A stretch of DNA of 64,000 nt, taken from Siphlonurus alternatus (lineage: Eukaryota; Arthropoda; Insecta; Ephemeroptera; Siphlonuridae). The position numbers and the translations under genes were made by a program. Below are positions 48,807 through 61,212 of this stretch, piece by piece (position 1 is the stretch's first letter; each line of letters begins with the position of its first letter). The notes below the pieces were generated by a model that saw nothing but the letters and a program-made list of their open reading frames with translations, ran no database searches and had not been told where the DNA came from. The stretch is taken from NCBI GenBank assembly GCA_949825025.1, contig OX463779.1:47799784-47863783 (forward strand), written 5' to 3'.

Positions 48807-50175
48807 TTTATTTATTATACAAATTGTGGTATCCGTGATGTTATTTTGGGGGGCATACATGACCAAAATGTGTCAATTGCCACAAAATACCAACCAACCA
48901 ACCAACCAGATGTTATTTTGTTTATAATGTAAATGGCACTTACTGCAAGAAATTGCAATATATGCAGCATATGAACAAATGTACTAGCTTATATAAACTT
49001 GTATTTGCATGCATATATTTGAAATTTAAAATGCTTCATACAACTTATAACTCAATATAGAACCCAATAACTTTTTCTATCTAAATTCATGCAACTACAA
49101 TGTACTTATAGGGTCAAAAAAGTGACGAAGAACTTTTGATCTTTTGTTTTATTTCTCATATGTATTTCCCTGTGGTTATACAATACCAATAAAATATTCA
49201 TCTTTCTATTCTTTTCACTTTATTTTTGTACTGCAATTTTATTTTTAAAATCCATCTTGAAAGTTTCAGGAACTTACTTTTTGATGTTATTACAACTTTC
49301 CGAATATCACAATAATCTACAGTACATAAAATATAAGAAAGAAACATAAACTTGCAGATGTTCAAAGAAATCGTCTGTGTGTTATTACCAAGGATCTTGT
49401 ACTATTGGAAAGGCTAGGTTCTATACCTATAGCTGCTGAGGCAAAAAGCCATCGTATCATGGCAGCCGAGCGCAATATTTTGTATTATTTTGGCTTTACA
49501 GGCCATTGTAAGATGGAGGACATTATATTATAGCCACCACCCAATTCCTCCTCACGACCTTGCCTCACTGACGACAGTGCCCCCACCTATCCATAGTATA
49601 CAATATCCTTGGTTATCCCGTCAATATTCAGACCTAATTTTGTTCAGATAATTAGGACTCCAATATATTTTTTTCAGTATTTCTAGATATTCCACACCGA
49701 AAATCCTCCCCTTTCTTCTTACCATACAAACATGGTGTATTATTGTAGTTTCCACATAACATGCTAGGAGGTCCCCACTAACAGCTGTACTAGAGAGTAT
49801 AAATTAAAGAGAGGTCAAACGGCCGTGCTAACTGTTAACCGTATTCCCCTGAAATTTTGAATGCTCACAAAAGTATAAAAAATCTGCCACTGAGAGTTTC
49901 TTCCGAGGACAATGCGAGGGGAGTCGCCTAGTCTGTTAACTAAAGGATGATCAGCGCCATCACGTTGTAGGAGCAGCCCCTATATCTACCAAAATGCACT
50001 TTGGTAGTTTATATTTTCTACCTCGCACTCTTGAGCATTGAATCCTAAAGAGAGCAAGATTTTCCTATCCACCATTCTTTAATATATACTCTCTGGCTAT
50101 CTAGTACTTTAAAAAGGCTCCAGTTACAATTATATGATGTCCTGACCTCATACAACTCCCGGTGTTATGTTACAG

Positions 50176-50316
50176 TCGTTATACAACATGCTGGGAGAGG
50201 CGCACTACCGGCTCAAGCAGTACTCCGAGGCAGAGCGGTGGTACAAGGCGGCGCTGCAGGCCAAGCCGGACCACGTACCCGCACACCTCACCTATGGCAA
50301 AATGCTCGCAAAGAAC
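50176..50316 (+). CDS. Tmtc2: TMTC2-like exon: TPR 5 and start of TPR 6
   Basis: Acceptor AG at 50174-50175, donor GTGAGT at 50317; 47 full codons, phase 0 at both ends. It encodes SLYNMLGEAHYRLKQYSEAE, RWYKAALQAKPDHVPAHLTY and GKMLAKN (visible residues 465-511). This is TPR 5 in full (L-G-E-A ... Y-S-E-A-E ... Y-K-A-A-L ... P) and the first helix of TPR 6. SLYNM-GEA and PAHLTYGK are TMTC2-type motifs. The acceptor pyrimidine tract is weak, but no alternative AG gives a better match. Confidence 0.93.
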
Positions 50317-50393
50317 GTGAGTCAAATTGGGGGGGGGGAGTTCTTCATCGCTAACAATCGGTAAAGGTGCATGAAACTTTCACCTGCAAGGTT

Positions 50394-50880
50394 CAGTGCT
50401 TAGCAGATAAAATGGACCAACAATGATATTTTGTTGTCATGGTACGAAGTTCAGTTCCCTTATCACGTACAGTGCTCTAATAATGTTCACACTCTTAACG
50501 ATGCTCACCCATTCACCAATCGAGCGGGCATCATTGATAAAGTGAAAATGCATAGAGAGCTGTGATAAACTAAAATGAGGGATACATTAACTTTGTACGG
50601 TGACAAACAAAAGATATGAGTTGTCTGATCCGTATTAAACGAACACGTATTTAACAGATCCGTATTGAAGACTCATGTGAACAGGTATTTGATTCGCATT
50701 CATCCAATGCGCTTTAATTACTTAATACGAAGCCTGTTTCAAGCGTATCAATACGGATCGAAAATTATCATGTAAACACTTGATGAAAACGGTTTTGTTG
50801 AAAACGCATCCATTGAATACGGATCGAAGAACATTATGTAAACATACTGATTTTTGGTTCAATTTATCTGCTAAGCACTG
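50394..50880. mobile_element. Foldback element inside an outer inverted repeat
   Basis: CAGTGCTTAGCAGATAAA at the left pairs with TTTATCTGCTAAGCACTG at the right. The interior has inverted or repeated ATACGGATC and CATGTGAACA-type motifs. Outside it, GCATGAAACTTTCACC (about 50369) pairs with GGTGAAACTTTCATGC (about 50931). Confidence 0.78.
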
Positions 50881-51853
50881 TATGTACATAATAAAATTCC
50901 TTTAATAATTAAAAACAAAAACAAAAAAATGGTGAAACTTTCATGCTCATTTAAAAAAAAAAAAAAAAAAGAATAACACATGAATAATATCCATTGGTGA
51001 AAAAAAATATCATCTAATCTAATTCTATAAGCTTTAATTACACACTTTTAATTGTTGCAATGTCTAAAAGCTCGTGCATGACAAACGCGAATAAAGGTCA
51101 TTTCACATAGTCTGATTTTTTTGCAAAAAAATGCCGCAACAAATGTTCCACCGTAACAAAATCAAGGTGAGGCTGATTTTTTGAAAAAATGTTGCGGCGT
51201 GATTGTGAAAGAAATAATGTTAAGAATTATAATAATAGCTCAGATATTATATATACTCATTTGTTTAAAATGTTTAAATATCAAATAACGACGAAGCTCA
51301 AATTAAAATAAATATTTTATTTTCCGCTTATATTATATAGTACATATCATGTAAATTATCTACACCATTATAAACTATAACCTGAGATGCAGTCTCATTA
51401 AGGAAGATAAATTTTTCAATTTATTTACTAATTTTACCATAACGAAGAATTTCTATATAATTTTATACATCTCATATTTTATCCTTAATAAATTAAATAT
51501 CTATTTTTTTTTTTTACTTGATGTAAGAAAAACATTTTATGGTCATATGATATCTTTTTAAAATAATAATGAAACGGTTTAAAATAACATCACTATTATT
51601 ATATAGTTATTGATTACTAATATGAAATATTATATCTTTAAACTTAATATTATATAAAAGATTTGTATCACACATAATATTATTATAAAATTAAAATAAC
51701 TTTTTATCGTAGTATTATAAAATTTAATAATAATAATGTAGAATTTAGTTCAATATATATTTCCATGACATGGTTGGTATTACGTCTCACACAAAAGAGT
51801 CGGCGGCGCCACATTGCATGTTAGTTCCACCTCCGAGACGGAATCAAGTAGGT

Positions 51854-51954
<101 letters not shown>

Positions 51955-53009
51955 GAGTAGCGCGTACAAAAGCCCCCTCCTCCCCCTCTCGCCATGTAAG
52001 GTCCAGCCGACCTCCTATCATGCATCAAAAGCTGTCATGTCTACATGAAAAATTGCCCTATACTACATTATTTGCTGTCCATCTCCCATATCAAGTTTTT
52101 TTTTGTGTTATATATACATAACAATATATAAATATATTCTATCGCCTTACTGTTTTGACACGATGAAAATCTGATTTCTTTTTACGTGTAAACTAACTGA
52201 AGATGTTACAGAGCATGAAACAGTTTTTTTTTTATAAACTTCCCTCTATTTCTTTTAAAGATATTTTTTTTCTCTCCCTTAAAATGTTTAACAAAGAGAA
52301 AAAGAAAACAAATGAGCATAGAAATGTTATGACGTCATCATGGCTATCCATCAGTTTGCGCTTCTACGCCATGTTGTCCTCACGCTTTTCTACAGTCACT
52401 TGTTTCTCTGACATTAACTCATAAATCACCTTGCCATAATGCTATTAGCTCTCCCAGAGCTACACCATCGCCGTATTATTTCACTCAGAAAATGTTCGCT
52501 TTCTTTTATATATATTATATTTTTTTTCCTCCCTCTCATCTTTTCTCACAATGACTTGTTGTTCTCAAGACTTCTTGAAATACGTTTCTTTCTTTTTTCT
52601 TTTTTTTTTTTACTCAGGAAAACGTCATAAACAGAAAATAAAGCTGATTTTTTCTAGACAATTTTGCTTCGAAACAATTGAATGACATTTTCTTAACAGC
52701 AAGGTAATTTATTAGAAGAGATCTGTTTCTGACTTATTTTTCATACTTAAAACAGATCCACATTTTTTTTTTTTTTATGCTTTCAATTTCTCTTTCATGC
52801 AATTATATATGCCCGATTCATTTACCTCCAGTTTCGGTTTCAAAAGGTTTTATTGTATTTTAAAAAAAAAAAGAAGTACAATAAATACACATAGTCAAGT
52901 AAGACAAAAAAATATCTATACATTTAAATCTACCTTGATTATTTTGAAATACTAAAATTAGTTTCCTTTCAAAAGATTCAAGGTAAGTTTTATTTCATTT
53001 CATTACATG

Positions 53010-53135
53010 GTACACTAGTAGCCTCGGAAAATTTCCCTCTTGCAGTCTTTTAATCACCATGTCCTATGTTATTCTTACGGGGCATGGTGATTAACAAGGC
53101 TGCAAAGGGAAATTTTCTGAAGCGGTGATTGTACA
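53010..53135. mobile_element. F1 foldback element
   Basis: TACACTAGTAGCCTCGG and CTGAAGCGGTGATTGTAC ends; inner GTTATTCTTACGGGGCATGG and GGTGATTAACAAGGCTGC. Confidence 0.85.
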
Positions 53136-53145
53136 CGACACAACG

Positions 53146-53274
53146 TATACTCATCGCCTTGGAAAATTTCCCTTTGCGGCCTTGTTAATCCCCGTTCCCC
53201 GTAAGAATAATAAAACAGAGCATGGTAATTAATTTGACTGGAAAGTGAGAAATTTTCCAAGGCAACGAATTTAC
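53146..53274. mobile_element. F1 foldback element
   Basis: TATACTCATCGCCTTGG and CCAAGGCAACGAATTTAC ends. Only about 10 bp separate it from the preceding F1 copy. Confidence 0.83.
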
Positions 53275-53566
53275 ATGAACATAACCCAGTTTATGGCTAT
53301 ATAGCCAACAGGCTTTTAACGCTATCTATCAATTACATAGCATCCTAAAAGTTAGGCAACCAGTTGGTTTGACATGCTGAAACAGTTGCCTATATACAAG
53401 GGGGTTTCAATATCTGTAAGAAAAAGCTGCAGCGTTATGTTAATTTTTATGTGTGTTTCAAATTTGAAAATTATAATCATGCAATGATGGCTACATAATT
53501 ATAATTTCACTATGCATCCACGTTAAAATAATCTTTTTGTTATACTAATGGTGTTTTTCTTTATAG

Positions 53567-53651
53567 AAAACCCGCCTTCTGGAGGCTGAACATTGGTTCC
53601 TCAAAGCAAAAGAGCTTGCGCCAAATGACTCGAGCGTGTATCAACATTTCG
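53567..53651 (+). CDS. Tmtc2: TMTC2-like exon: rest of TPR 6
   Basis: Acceptor TTTTTCTTTATAG ending at 53566; donor GTAAGT at 53652. 28 codons plus one base. It encodes KTRLLEAEHWFLKAKELAP then NDSSVYQHF (visible residues 512-539), the second helix of TPR 6 and the lead into TPR 7. The pattern L-E-A-E-x-W-F ... A-K-E-L-A-P is canonical. Codon choice is less GC-biased than in the other TPR exons. The following intron is only 66 bp. Confidence 0.92.
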
Positions 53652-53717
53652 GTAAGTTTTAACAACGCGCATGCGCAGGAACGATGTTGACTGATGTGCG
53701 CATGCGCGTGTTTGCAG
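53652..53717 (+). other. Very short intron, 66 bp
   Basis: Donor GTAAGT, acceptor GTGTTTGCAG. Contains CGCATGCGCA-like alternating purine-pyrimidine runs (about 53665-53709). Reading through would break the TPR, so removal is needed to keep the reading frame. Confidence 0.9.
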
Positions 53718-53896
53718 GTCAGTTCCTGTCCGAGCTGGAGCGCCACGATGAGGCTGCGCAACACTACGTGCGCGCGGCGGAACTGGCCCCCGCGGACTAC
53801 GAGATCGTTTTCAACGCAGCCAACGCCCTTCGTCAGGCCAGCAACAACATGGAGGCCGAGCGATTTTACCGGCTGGCGGTGGCGCTGCGATCTGAC
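53718..53896 (+). CDS. Tmtc2: TMTC2-like exon: TPR 7 and most of TPR 8
   Basis: Acceptor AG at 53716-53717, donor GTGAGT at 53897. The first two bases complete a Gly codon (G|GT) and the exon ends on a full codon. It encodes QFLSELERHDEAAQHYVRAA, ELAPADYEIVFNAANALRQ and ASNNMEAERFYRLAVALRSD (visible residues 541-599). The TPR 7 pattern H-F-G-Q-F-L ... E-A-A ... Y-x-R-A-A-E-L-A-P is clear; VFNAANALRQAS is a strong TMTC2-type signature. One more exon should follow with the final TPRs and the stop. I do not find it before base 64000. Confidence 0.93.
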
Positions 53897-53993
53897 GTGA
53901 GTTCATCAGGTCAAACTGTTTTCGAGGACTCAGTCCGTACCAGGGAAGCTAGAGACCTAGGAGACACGGATAATACCTATGTATAAGTCTCGG

Positions 53994-54047
53994 CCAATCA
54001 GAGTGCGTTATTTCTCTGACGTCAGAGCAATTACGCACTCTGATTGG
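53994..54047. repeat. Loop-less palindrome with CCAAT and TGACGTCA
   Basis: 27-bp arms match at 25 of 27 positions with no spacer. The outer part is CCAATCAGAGTGCG / CGCACTCTGATTGG, and the centre CTCTGACGTCAGAG (54014-54027) is a perfect palindrome. It lies about 100 bp after the last exon seen. Confidence 0.85.
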
Positions 54048-55334
54048 ATAAAAAGTGGAACAGCTTACGCGCGAAATTTAAAAATAGGTGATCGTGACAG
54101 CAACATAGTAAATAAAGCCATCATGGTCCATACTCGAAGAGTATATACTTTCCGTACTCAACGTTCTATGTACTGTACATTGATATATGATCAATTGACA
54201 CAAAAAGTGTACGCTATTCGGTCAATATTCACATTATGATTTATCCAATTAATAAAATGATGAAAAGCCCAGAAAGCTCAGGTGTTATCTTAAATGACAT
54301 ATTAATTAATTAGTATTATTCAGCAAGTTATATTTGTTTAAATTTATTGCATGAATATAATAATTAAATACATTTACAAAAGGTATAAATAATCAACATT
54401 TTTGTAATATTACCATGATATTGTTTGTAATTAAACGGAACTAATCAATTAATAACAAAATTTTAATTAAAAAAGTCTTTTTTAAAACTTTGTCCGATTT
54501 ATATATAGTTATATACACTTTCAGCACTCGATCGAACACTCGATTACATTTAAGGAAGTGGAGCACATAATTCCTACACAATTCAGTATCTATACAACTT
54601 ACCATAATAATAAAACTAGACTCTGCACCATAAATCTAATGAATATTCCACTACATTATAATATTGTTGAAGGTAACATAATTGAAACTTTATAAACTTG
54701 TTAATGTAAATTTGAACGACGTAGTCTTTTGATTGAAGTTGCGTGATGCGTGAAATGTAAAACCACCTGTTGTTACCCCGCGTGATTTTCAGAGGTGACG
54801 AGAGCCTTTGCTATTCAAATTTGGCGCCATAAAGTTAATTACACGATAACAATCAATAATTGAAGATGCTGACGCGTCTTGTAATCTTGGTTCAATCTTG
54901 GCACGAAATAATCTCGTGTAGAAGTTTTCTTTTTTCTCGGGGGAAATTAGATTTTGAGCCGATACAAAAAGCTAGCTAACAAAAAGCTATTATTGCTAAA
55001 AGAAATAATAATAAAATATAGATTGAAGTTGTGATTATTATTTTTGGTTTTCATCATCTTTTCTAAAGCTCCTATATATAATATTAACGTGATTGGATTG
55101 GCTCCAAACATATATAGCTGAGTGTGCAATTAGCACTATACAAGAAGATAGTGGAACAGATAGATTGGGTTTTTTTTCTTCAGTACGTGGCTAGCGAACG
55201 AGAGTGGCAATTAATTTGAAGCAGTCCGCGAGAGAAAACGATGGTCCCTCGGGTTCGCGCGTGGCGCCACACCTGCTGCATTGATAGACCGAGCTTACCT
55301 GAGATCACGTCACACCTGCCACCCTTATATAATT

Positions 55335-55512
55335 AGCTTTTCCATGAGATGTCGAGAGGGGATTGGAGGGGCGAAAAATCGCGGTGGGATTTAATCACTT
55401 CGGGAAAGCGATTTTTCCACACCAATATGGCCGCCATATGATATTGAAGCAAGTGCGCTTTTTTCGACACGTCAAGTCCCGCTAAACATCGCTCCATGGA
55501 AAACTACCTTTA
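55335..55512. mobile_element. F7 element
   Basis: Left AGCTTTTCCATGAGATG, right CATCGCTCCATGGAAAACT; interior CAATATGGCCGCCATATG and GAAGCAAGTGCGCTTTT, shared with 57904-58411. Confidence 0.72.
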
Positions 55513-55568
55513 ATAGACTGAGCTTACCTAAGATCGACATATATAGATATCGATATCTCAGGTCAGCC

Positions 55569-55843
55569 TTTGTTGAAAAATTATGTCTTCAACTCATTTT
55601 TTACACATCTAAACCTAATTTTATTACGTCTTTTTACCTCAAAATCACGTCTTATTTCTTCCTCGCTTAAATTGAGGATAAAATCAAGACAATATTTTTA
55701 TATAACATTTTATTATATATGCTCAATTTAAAGAAAGATGGCGTAATCTCGTCTTTTTCCCTCTAAAATAAATGGTGCAAAAATAGACGAGGAGAGAGCA
55801 TAATAGCAGTGAACAAAAGATGAAATATATTTCAACTATAAGG
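55569..55843 (-). mobile_element. F4 foldback element
   Basis: TTGAAAAATTATGTCTTC start; landmarks CTTATTTCTTCCTCGC, TAGACGAGGAGAGAGC; end GAAATATATTTCAACTATA. Ends are degraded. Confidence 0.8.
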
Positions 55844-56539
55844 TGGTTATATATTATGTTTTGAAATATATCGATCGAATACCCTTATATAATCAATTTT
55901 AATTTTTACATTTTAACAAGAAGGCGGCTGTCTAGAAATGTAGAACTATTCAATTATCAGTCCCGATGGCGTGCGGACAAGCAATAATGATGCAATACAA
56001 GAGTAGTTGTTCATGCAAAGGCGCCGTTCTAATATCGTGATGATGAGCTACATTACCGAGTAGTATAGCTTTCGTGACCTCCAGATAAAGAAAATTTATT
56101 TAAAATAAAGTAATATAAAACTAAATTTAATAAAAGAAATCAATCATATAACAATTTTTTATATAAAATCATATCAAATCTTTTTTAATATTAAATAAAA
56201 AGGGCGTTTTTGAAATGTTATATATTTGTAAAAGCCTGTAAACATATTTATATAAACACACGTATGTTAGTTTTACCACAGGAAGTTTACCCAGACCGGA
56301 AATGATAGCTCTGTTTAAAAGTAACATAGTTGAGCAAATATCCGGTGCTAGGTACGAAGAAAGTGATTGTCAATCGATACTGGTTGTGATTATTGCTGCC
56401 GTGACTCATTCATCACCGCGCTGTCATCAACAGAGTCACTGATTGGACCTCACAATGAGAGTGTGAAAATGTACCTACAGAAATTAACAGCACAGAAATA
56501 AAGTTAATTAAACAATCGTTTCCGATTTATAAATATATT

Positions 56540-56798
56540 CCAGAGTTGAAATAAATTACATATTTTATTCATTATTAAGCTCTCTCCTCGGCTAATTTTG
56601 CACAATTTTAGAGGAAAAAAAGAATGAAAAAGACGAGATTATGTTTTCTTTCATCTTATCAAGCATACAATGTTAAAAAAATTGTCTTCATTTCATCATC
56701 ACTTCAAGCGAAGAGGAAATAAGATGTGTTTTAGAGGTAAAAAGATTAGGTTTAGACGTGTAAAAGATATGTTGAAGACGTAATTTTTCAACTAGGGG
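56540..56798 (+). mobile_element. F4 foldback element
   Basis: CCAGAGTTGAAATAAATTAC to TTTTTCAACTAGGG with GAAGAGGAAATAAGATG and AAAGATTAGGTTTAGACG. Confidence 0.88.
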
Positions 56799-57282
56799 AG
56801 GATATAACCATCTATATATATAAAACATTAGAAGACGTAAATGAGTTTCCTAATTTTGCATCGAGCCTTACATTGTAAGTTGATTTTTTTTTTTAATTTC
56901 AGTTTAACTAAAAAAAGCTAAAAAATCAGAACTGCATGCATCTTCAAATTAGACAATGCAATTGAACCTAAGAAATATATAAAATTAACTAAATTTTATA
57001 CGAAAAACATTACGTTATTTTCTTTATATTAATATTAATTAAAATAATAACGTTGAAATACTTGAAGAAATATATTATTACTTGGTTTTTATTGAATTTA
57101 ATGAACTTTTAAAATAAATATTTAAAAAAATTGACCTATTTAATTAAAAATACTTGGGAGGTTATAATAATTAAATGAAACTGCATGACCGAGTTTTTGT
57201 GAGCAAAACATAAAATTTTCTACCTTGTACATTTCAATTTGCAACTTTATTATCATTTGAACTGCATGTGGCAGCCATTTAA

Positions 57283-57358
57283 GAGAGAGAGAGAGAGCTA
57301 AAGGGAGAGAGAAATAGAGGGAGAGAGAGCTAGGGGGAGAAATAGCTAGAGAGAGAGC

Positions 57359-57445
<87 letters not shown>
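57283..57445 (+). repeat. GA-rich microsatellite
   Basis: Degenerate GAGAGCTA/GGGAGA units at 57283-57360, then about 42 pure GA units. Confidence 0.96.
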
Positions 57446-57448
<3 letters not shown>

Positions 57449-57903
57449 TTAGCAGAGGTCTGGCAGTTTGTCGGAGGTGAAGCGAGTTAACTGGTTTCTG
57501 CTGGTCAGTGCACGTACGTTGCATCACATACATTCGTGAGAGCTAACGTTGCAGTTGTTTCCACACCATGAAACAGCAGCCACATTCAAGTGCATTCTGA
57601 CCCAGCACTGTGTAACAGTAAACATCAACTAATGCGATTGCGGCTTCATTTAGCGCCGTACTAAACAAAGGCTATTACCCAGGAGATATGAAGCCAGTAC
57701 CGAGCCAACAGATAGTACTAGAAACCATTGTAGACGCTTATTATTTAACTTTATGGGGCAAACTTTAAGAACTCTATAGGATACATTTAAAACAAAGGTA
57801 TAATATAAAAAAGATGTCATTTAAAAGTAGAATAAAAGAACAGACATTTACGAACATTTAATTAGCGGTTCATATATAAATTTGCAGGATGATTAGTAGG
57901 TGG

Positions 57904-58411
57904 TAAGGTGTTTTTCCATGGAGTGATTTCGAGCGGAGCTTGGCGGAGTGAAAAAAGCGCCACTTGCTTCAATGTTATTTGGCGGCCATGTTGGCGTGAA
58001 AAAATCGTGGAGGGATAATCGCTGCGGGAAAGTGATTTTTTTTATGCTTATATGGCCGCCATATCATGATATTGAGCAAGTGCGTCTTTCTTGCCCCACC
58101 CAACATCGCTATACATGACAAAGCACCTTAAAAAGCGCTTTTCCGCATGGAACAATGTGCAGTGTAGCTTGGTGAGGCAAGAAAAGTGCATTTGCTTTAA
58201 TCTCATGTTGGCAATAAAATCGCTCCCCGCAAAGTGAAGAAATTCCGAGCCTCTGATTGGCTGCCGCACACGATTTTCTCGCTTTTCCCGCTCCATGGAA
58301 AAGTACCTTTAATTCACTGCGGGAAAGTGATTTTTTTTTCACGACAATATGGCCGCCATATGATATTGAAGCAAGTGCGCTTTTCTCGCTCGACATCGCT
58401 CCATGGAAAAT
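57904..58411. mobile_element. F7 compound array
   Basis: Repeated modules: TTTTTCCATGGAGTGATTTC, CACTTGCTTCAATGTTATT, GCCGCCATAT, CTCTGATTGGCTGCCGC and CATCGCTCCATGGAAAATC. At least two elements are fused or nested. Open frames on both strands are by-products of the inverted symmetry. Confidence 0.75.
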
Positions 58412-59090
58412 CAAATTAAAGCTTGAATTAATTCTGTTAGTGAGGTTTAACAAACATTAAAACGATATTATAAATTATAATTGTTATTGAATTTAACACC
58501 AAGAAACACAAAACGAGGACATGGAAATTAGGTAACATGTTTCATATGCAATAGTTTGAGAGAACTTATACTATACAAAGTTTCTAAACTTGATTTACAT
58601 ACCGAGATTTGAATTAATAGACAGAATTTTGTCAATATTATGATATATTATATAATTGACAAGAACACGGTTTGTGCATTTGTATAATCAATAATATAAC
58701 ACTATATATTAATTAAAGTCATATTAAAAAGTTAAAAAAAATTATTTTCTTACTTTTTTATGTTTAATCACTAATATAAAGTTGTTATAAACTTGATATA
58801 AAAAGTTTATAACAAAAAAAAAACTTCCTGTTTTCATCAGATCATGATCCATATAAATATAGAAGTTATTATATTAATAATGATATTGTTTTTATCTCTT
58901 TTCTTTTATTTTACAAAAAGTTTTGTTTGCATATAGCCGGTAGCAGCTAGGATTATTATTTGTCCAATCAGTTCTTCGTCATTATAGACTACAAAAGTTC
59001 TCTTAAACTAGGAGGTTTAATTTGGTCGGGAAACAAGCCCGCATGTCTGGCCTCTTGTGTTGACTTCACCCCCCCCCCCTTTTTATTCAG

Positions 59091-59118
59091 AGAGAGAGAG
59101 AGAGAGAGAGGAAAGAAA

Positions 59119-59214
<96 letters not shown>
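59091..59214 (+). repeat. GA-rich microsatellite
   Basis: GA units with GGAAAGAAAAG interruptions at 59110-59130, then about 40 GA units. Confidence 0.97.
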
Positions 59215-61212
59215 TAATTTCAAGACGCTCATAGATATTGTTCACCCCACCCACCCTACCTTCTTTCTACCCCCATTCATTTCTTCTCTCTGCTACCTTC
59301 TTTCCACCTAAGCTATATCCTGCACAATCGTATAAAGGGATAATATAACGCTTACGACTCTTCCATGGTAAGAATAACACCTGAAACCTCCTCCCCTGCA
59401 TAGTTCATACTCTAAACTCGGAACAATGGCTTTACGCAGCCGTGATAAAGTTTAGATAAAAGCCAGTTATATATACGGTGCTTTTGTCTGGTGGCGCGGT
59501 ATAGTTTGCTTGCAGCCAAGTTACGTCAAACTTCTATGCTAAGGGTACCATCAGTTAGTATAAAAGCAGCCTTTGTCATTTAGATATACGATTTTCATTT
59601 TCGTATGAATTAGATTATCTACTTACTTATCTCCACAAGTTCTCAAAAGAAAATATATAATAATCTTTAAGTCTTTAACAAATTATGAATAGTTTAAAAA
59701 AATTGTTTAAATTATGGTGCTCAATTTAAATTCTTTAATAATTTTAAACTGTACACAATAATTAGAATTATTATCGTACATTTTCATCAGTTTGAAATTA
59801 ATAAATAAAATAGGAAAATATATATGTAAAAAAAATTATAATATAAACATAAAAAAGTTTTGAAAGGTTTTTCTATAAAATTCAATTAAGTTTTTTTTTG
59901 CATTAAATTTTCAATGTAATCTTCGATGTTTTCGATGTCACTGATTATTTTAAAATAACAATAATGAAAGTTCTATATAAGAATCATTAATCTAAATCTT
60001 ATACAGACTTATTCTATTAATAGAATTTCAATTAAAGTGACACTATGTAAACAATTGTGTCGTATAGTGACGCCTTGCATATTAGCTAGGTGGGGGGGGG
60101 GGGGGAAGGGAGAGACCGGGTGGTGACACTTTCTTACTCGTACTTGCCTGATCTATACTTCATAGATAAAGGATTGACTTAAGTCACGAAAATATAAAAT
60201 TAATTACATTATTTTCATATTTCTCACCTCTAATTAACATAATCTGCTTAAATTATAATGATTAAATCTCATATTTAACACCAATGTCTTTTAAGTAAGC
60301 AAGAATTTGAACTTAAGTTTAAGATGTACTTAAGTTAAGTTTACTTAAGTATCTGTCACGACATCTATTCGGGAACTTAACTATATGCCCTATACTTAAG
60401 TTACTATACTTAATTGATTTAATTCACAAAATAGTTGAAGCACGCGTATCCCAAAGGTACTGCATGACCCCGGGGAATAACCACACGATGGCACGAACGT
60501 CCAAGGCGCCATCAACTAACTAACGGCACTTTAGTGTACTAACAAATGAATAATTTACTTTTCAATCCGTGTTGCATCATGTCAGGGGAAATTTACGAGT
60601 TAAACCCACCCTCTTGGCGTCTCTCAATGCACCCCTCTTATATATTTTTTTTTTCTCTCTGCTTGGTGTAGCTCTCAAAATCCGATACACTTTAAACCTT
60701 TAAAAAAAATCGATATAAAAAATAAATCACTCCATTATAAATGTGTCACTTGCTAAGCTGGATGTAATATTTTTTTTTTGTTTCACTTTCTTATATAATA
60801 CTGTTGGCTGCAAATTTAACTCTGTATTCAATTGAAGAAAGAATATTAATAGTTTTACTTCCATATTTGAAATATTACTTAAAGGAAAGGAGAATATATT
60901 TACTTTAAATTTTTAAAAAATTATTTTAAGTTAAAGTCGTATATTTCCGATTCAACAAAATAAGAAACTTATTTTTCTTTTTAAACAATTTATTTTCTGT
61001 CATAAATTTCTCAACATTAGTGGATGATAAAAATGATAATTTATATGTTTTATGTTCTTCTATATTACCAAAATAAATCATTTAACAAAAAGGAGACAGG
61101 GGAACAAAATGAAAAATATAAACAATATTATATTTTGTGCCAGTTTAATCTTGTTGAATATCGTTTCAAAGAATTTCTAAATTAGATTATTAATCAATCC
61201 TTGAATTTAAGA

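Larger units (their letters stand above)
38605..50175 (+). other. Intron, about 11.6 kb
   Basis: Donor GTAAGA; acceptor AG at 50174-50175 after a weak pyrimidine tract (GTTATGTTACAG). It contains F1 (38624-38751), a foldback (38909-39139), a 5S-headed SINE (39706-40080), F2b (40271-40575), seven F4 copies between 41131 and 48806, F3 nested in one of them, F6 copies, a tRNA-like SINE head (44154-44235) and an F5 array (47138-47585). GC-richer patches at about 44260-44540 and 48340-48515 have no recognised content. 48880-50100 is AT-rich with nothing I can name. Confidence 0.85.

Noticed and set aside
48890..48909. Short CCAA tandem repeat
   Set aside because: Only a few units; an ordinary simple repeat and not a CRISPR-like array.
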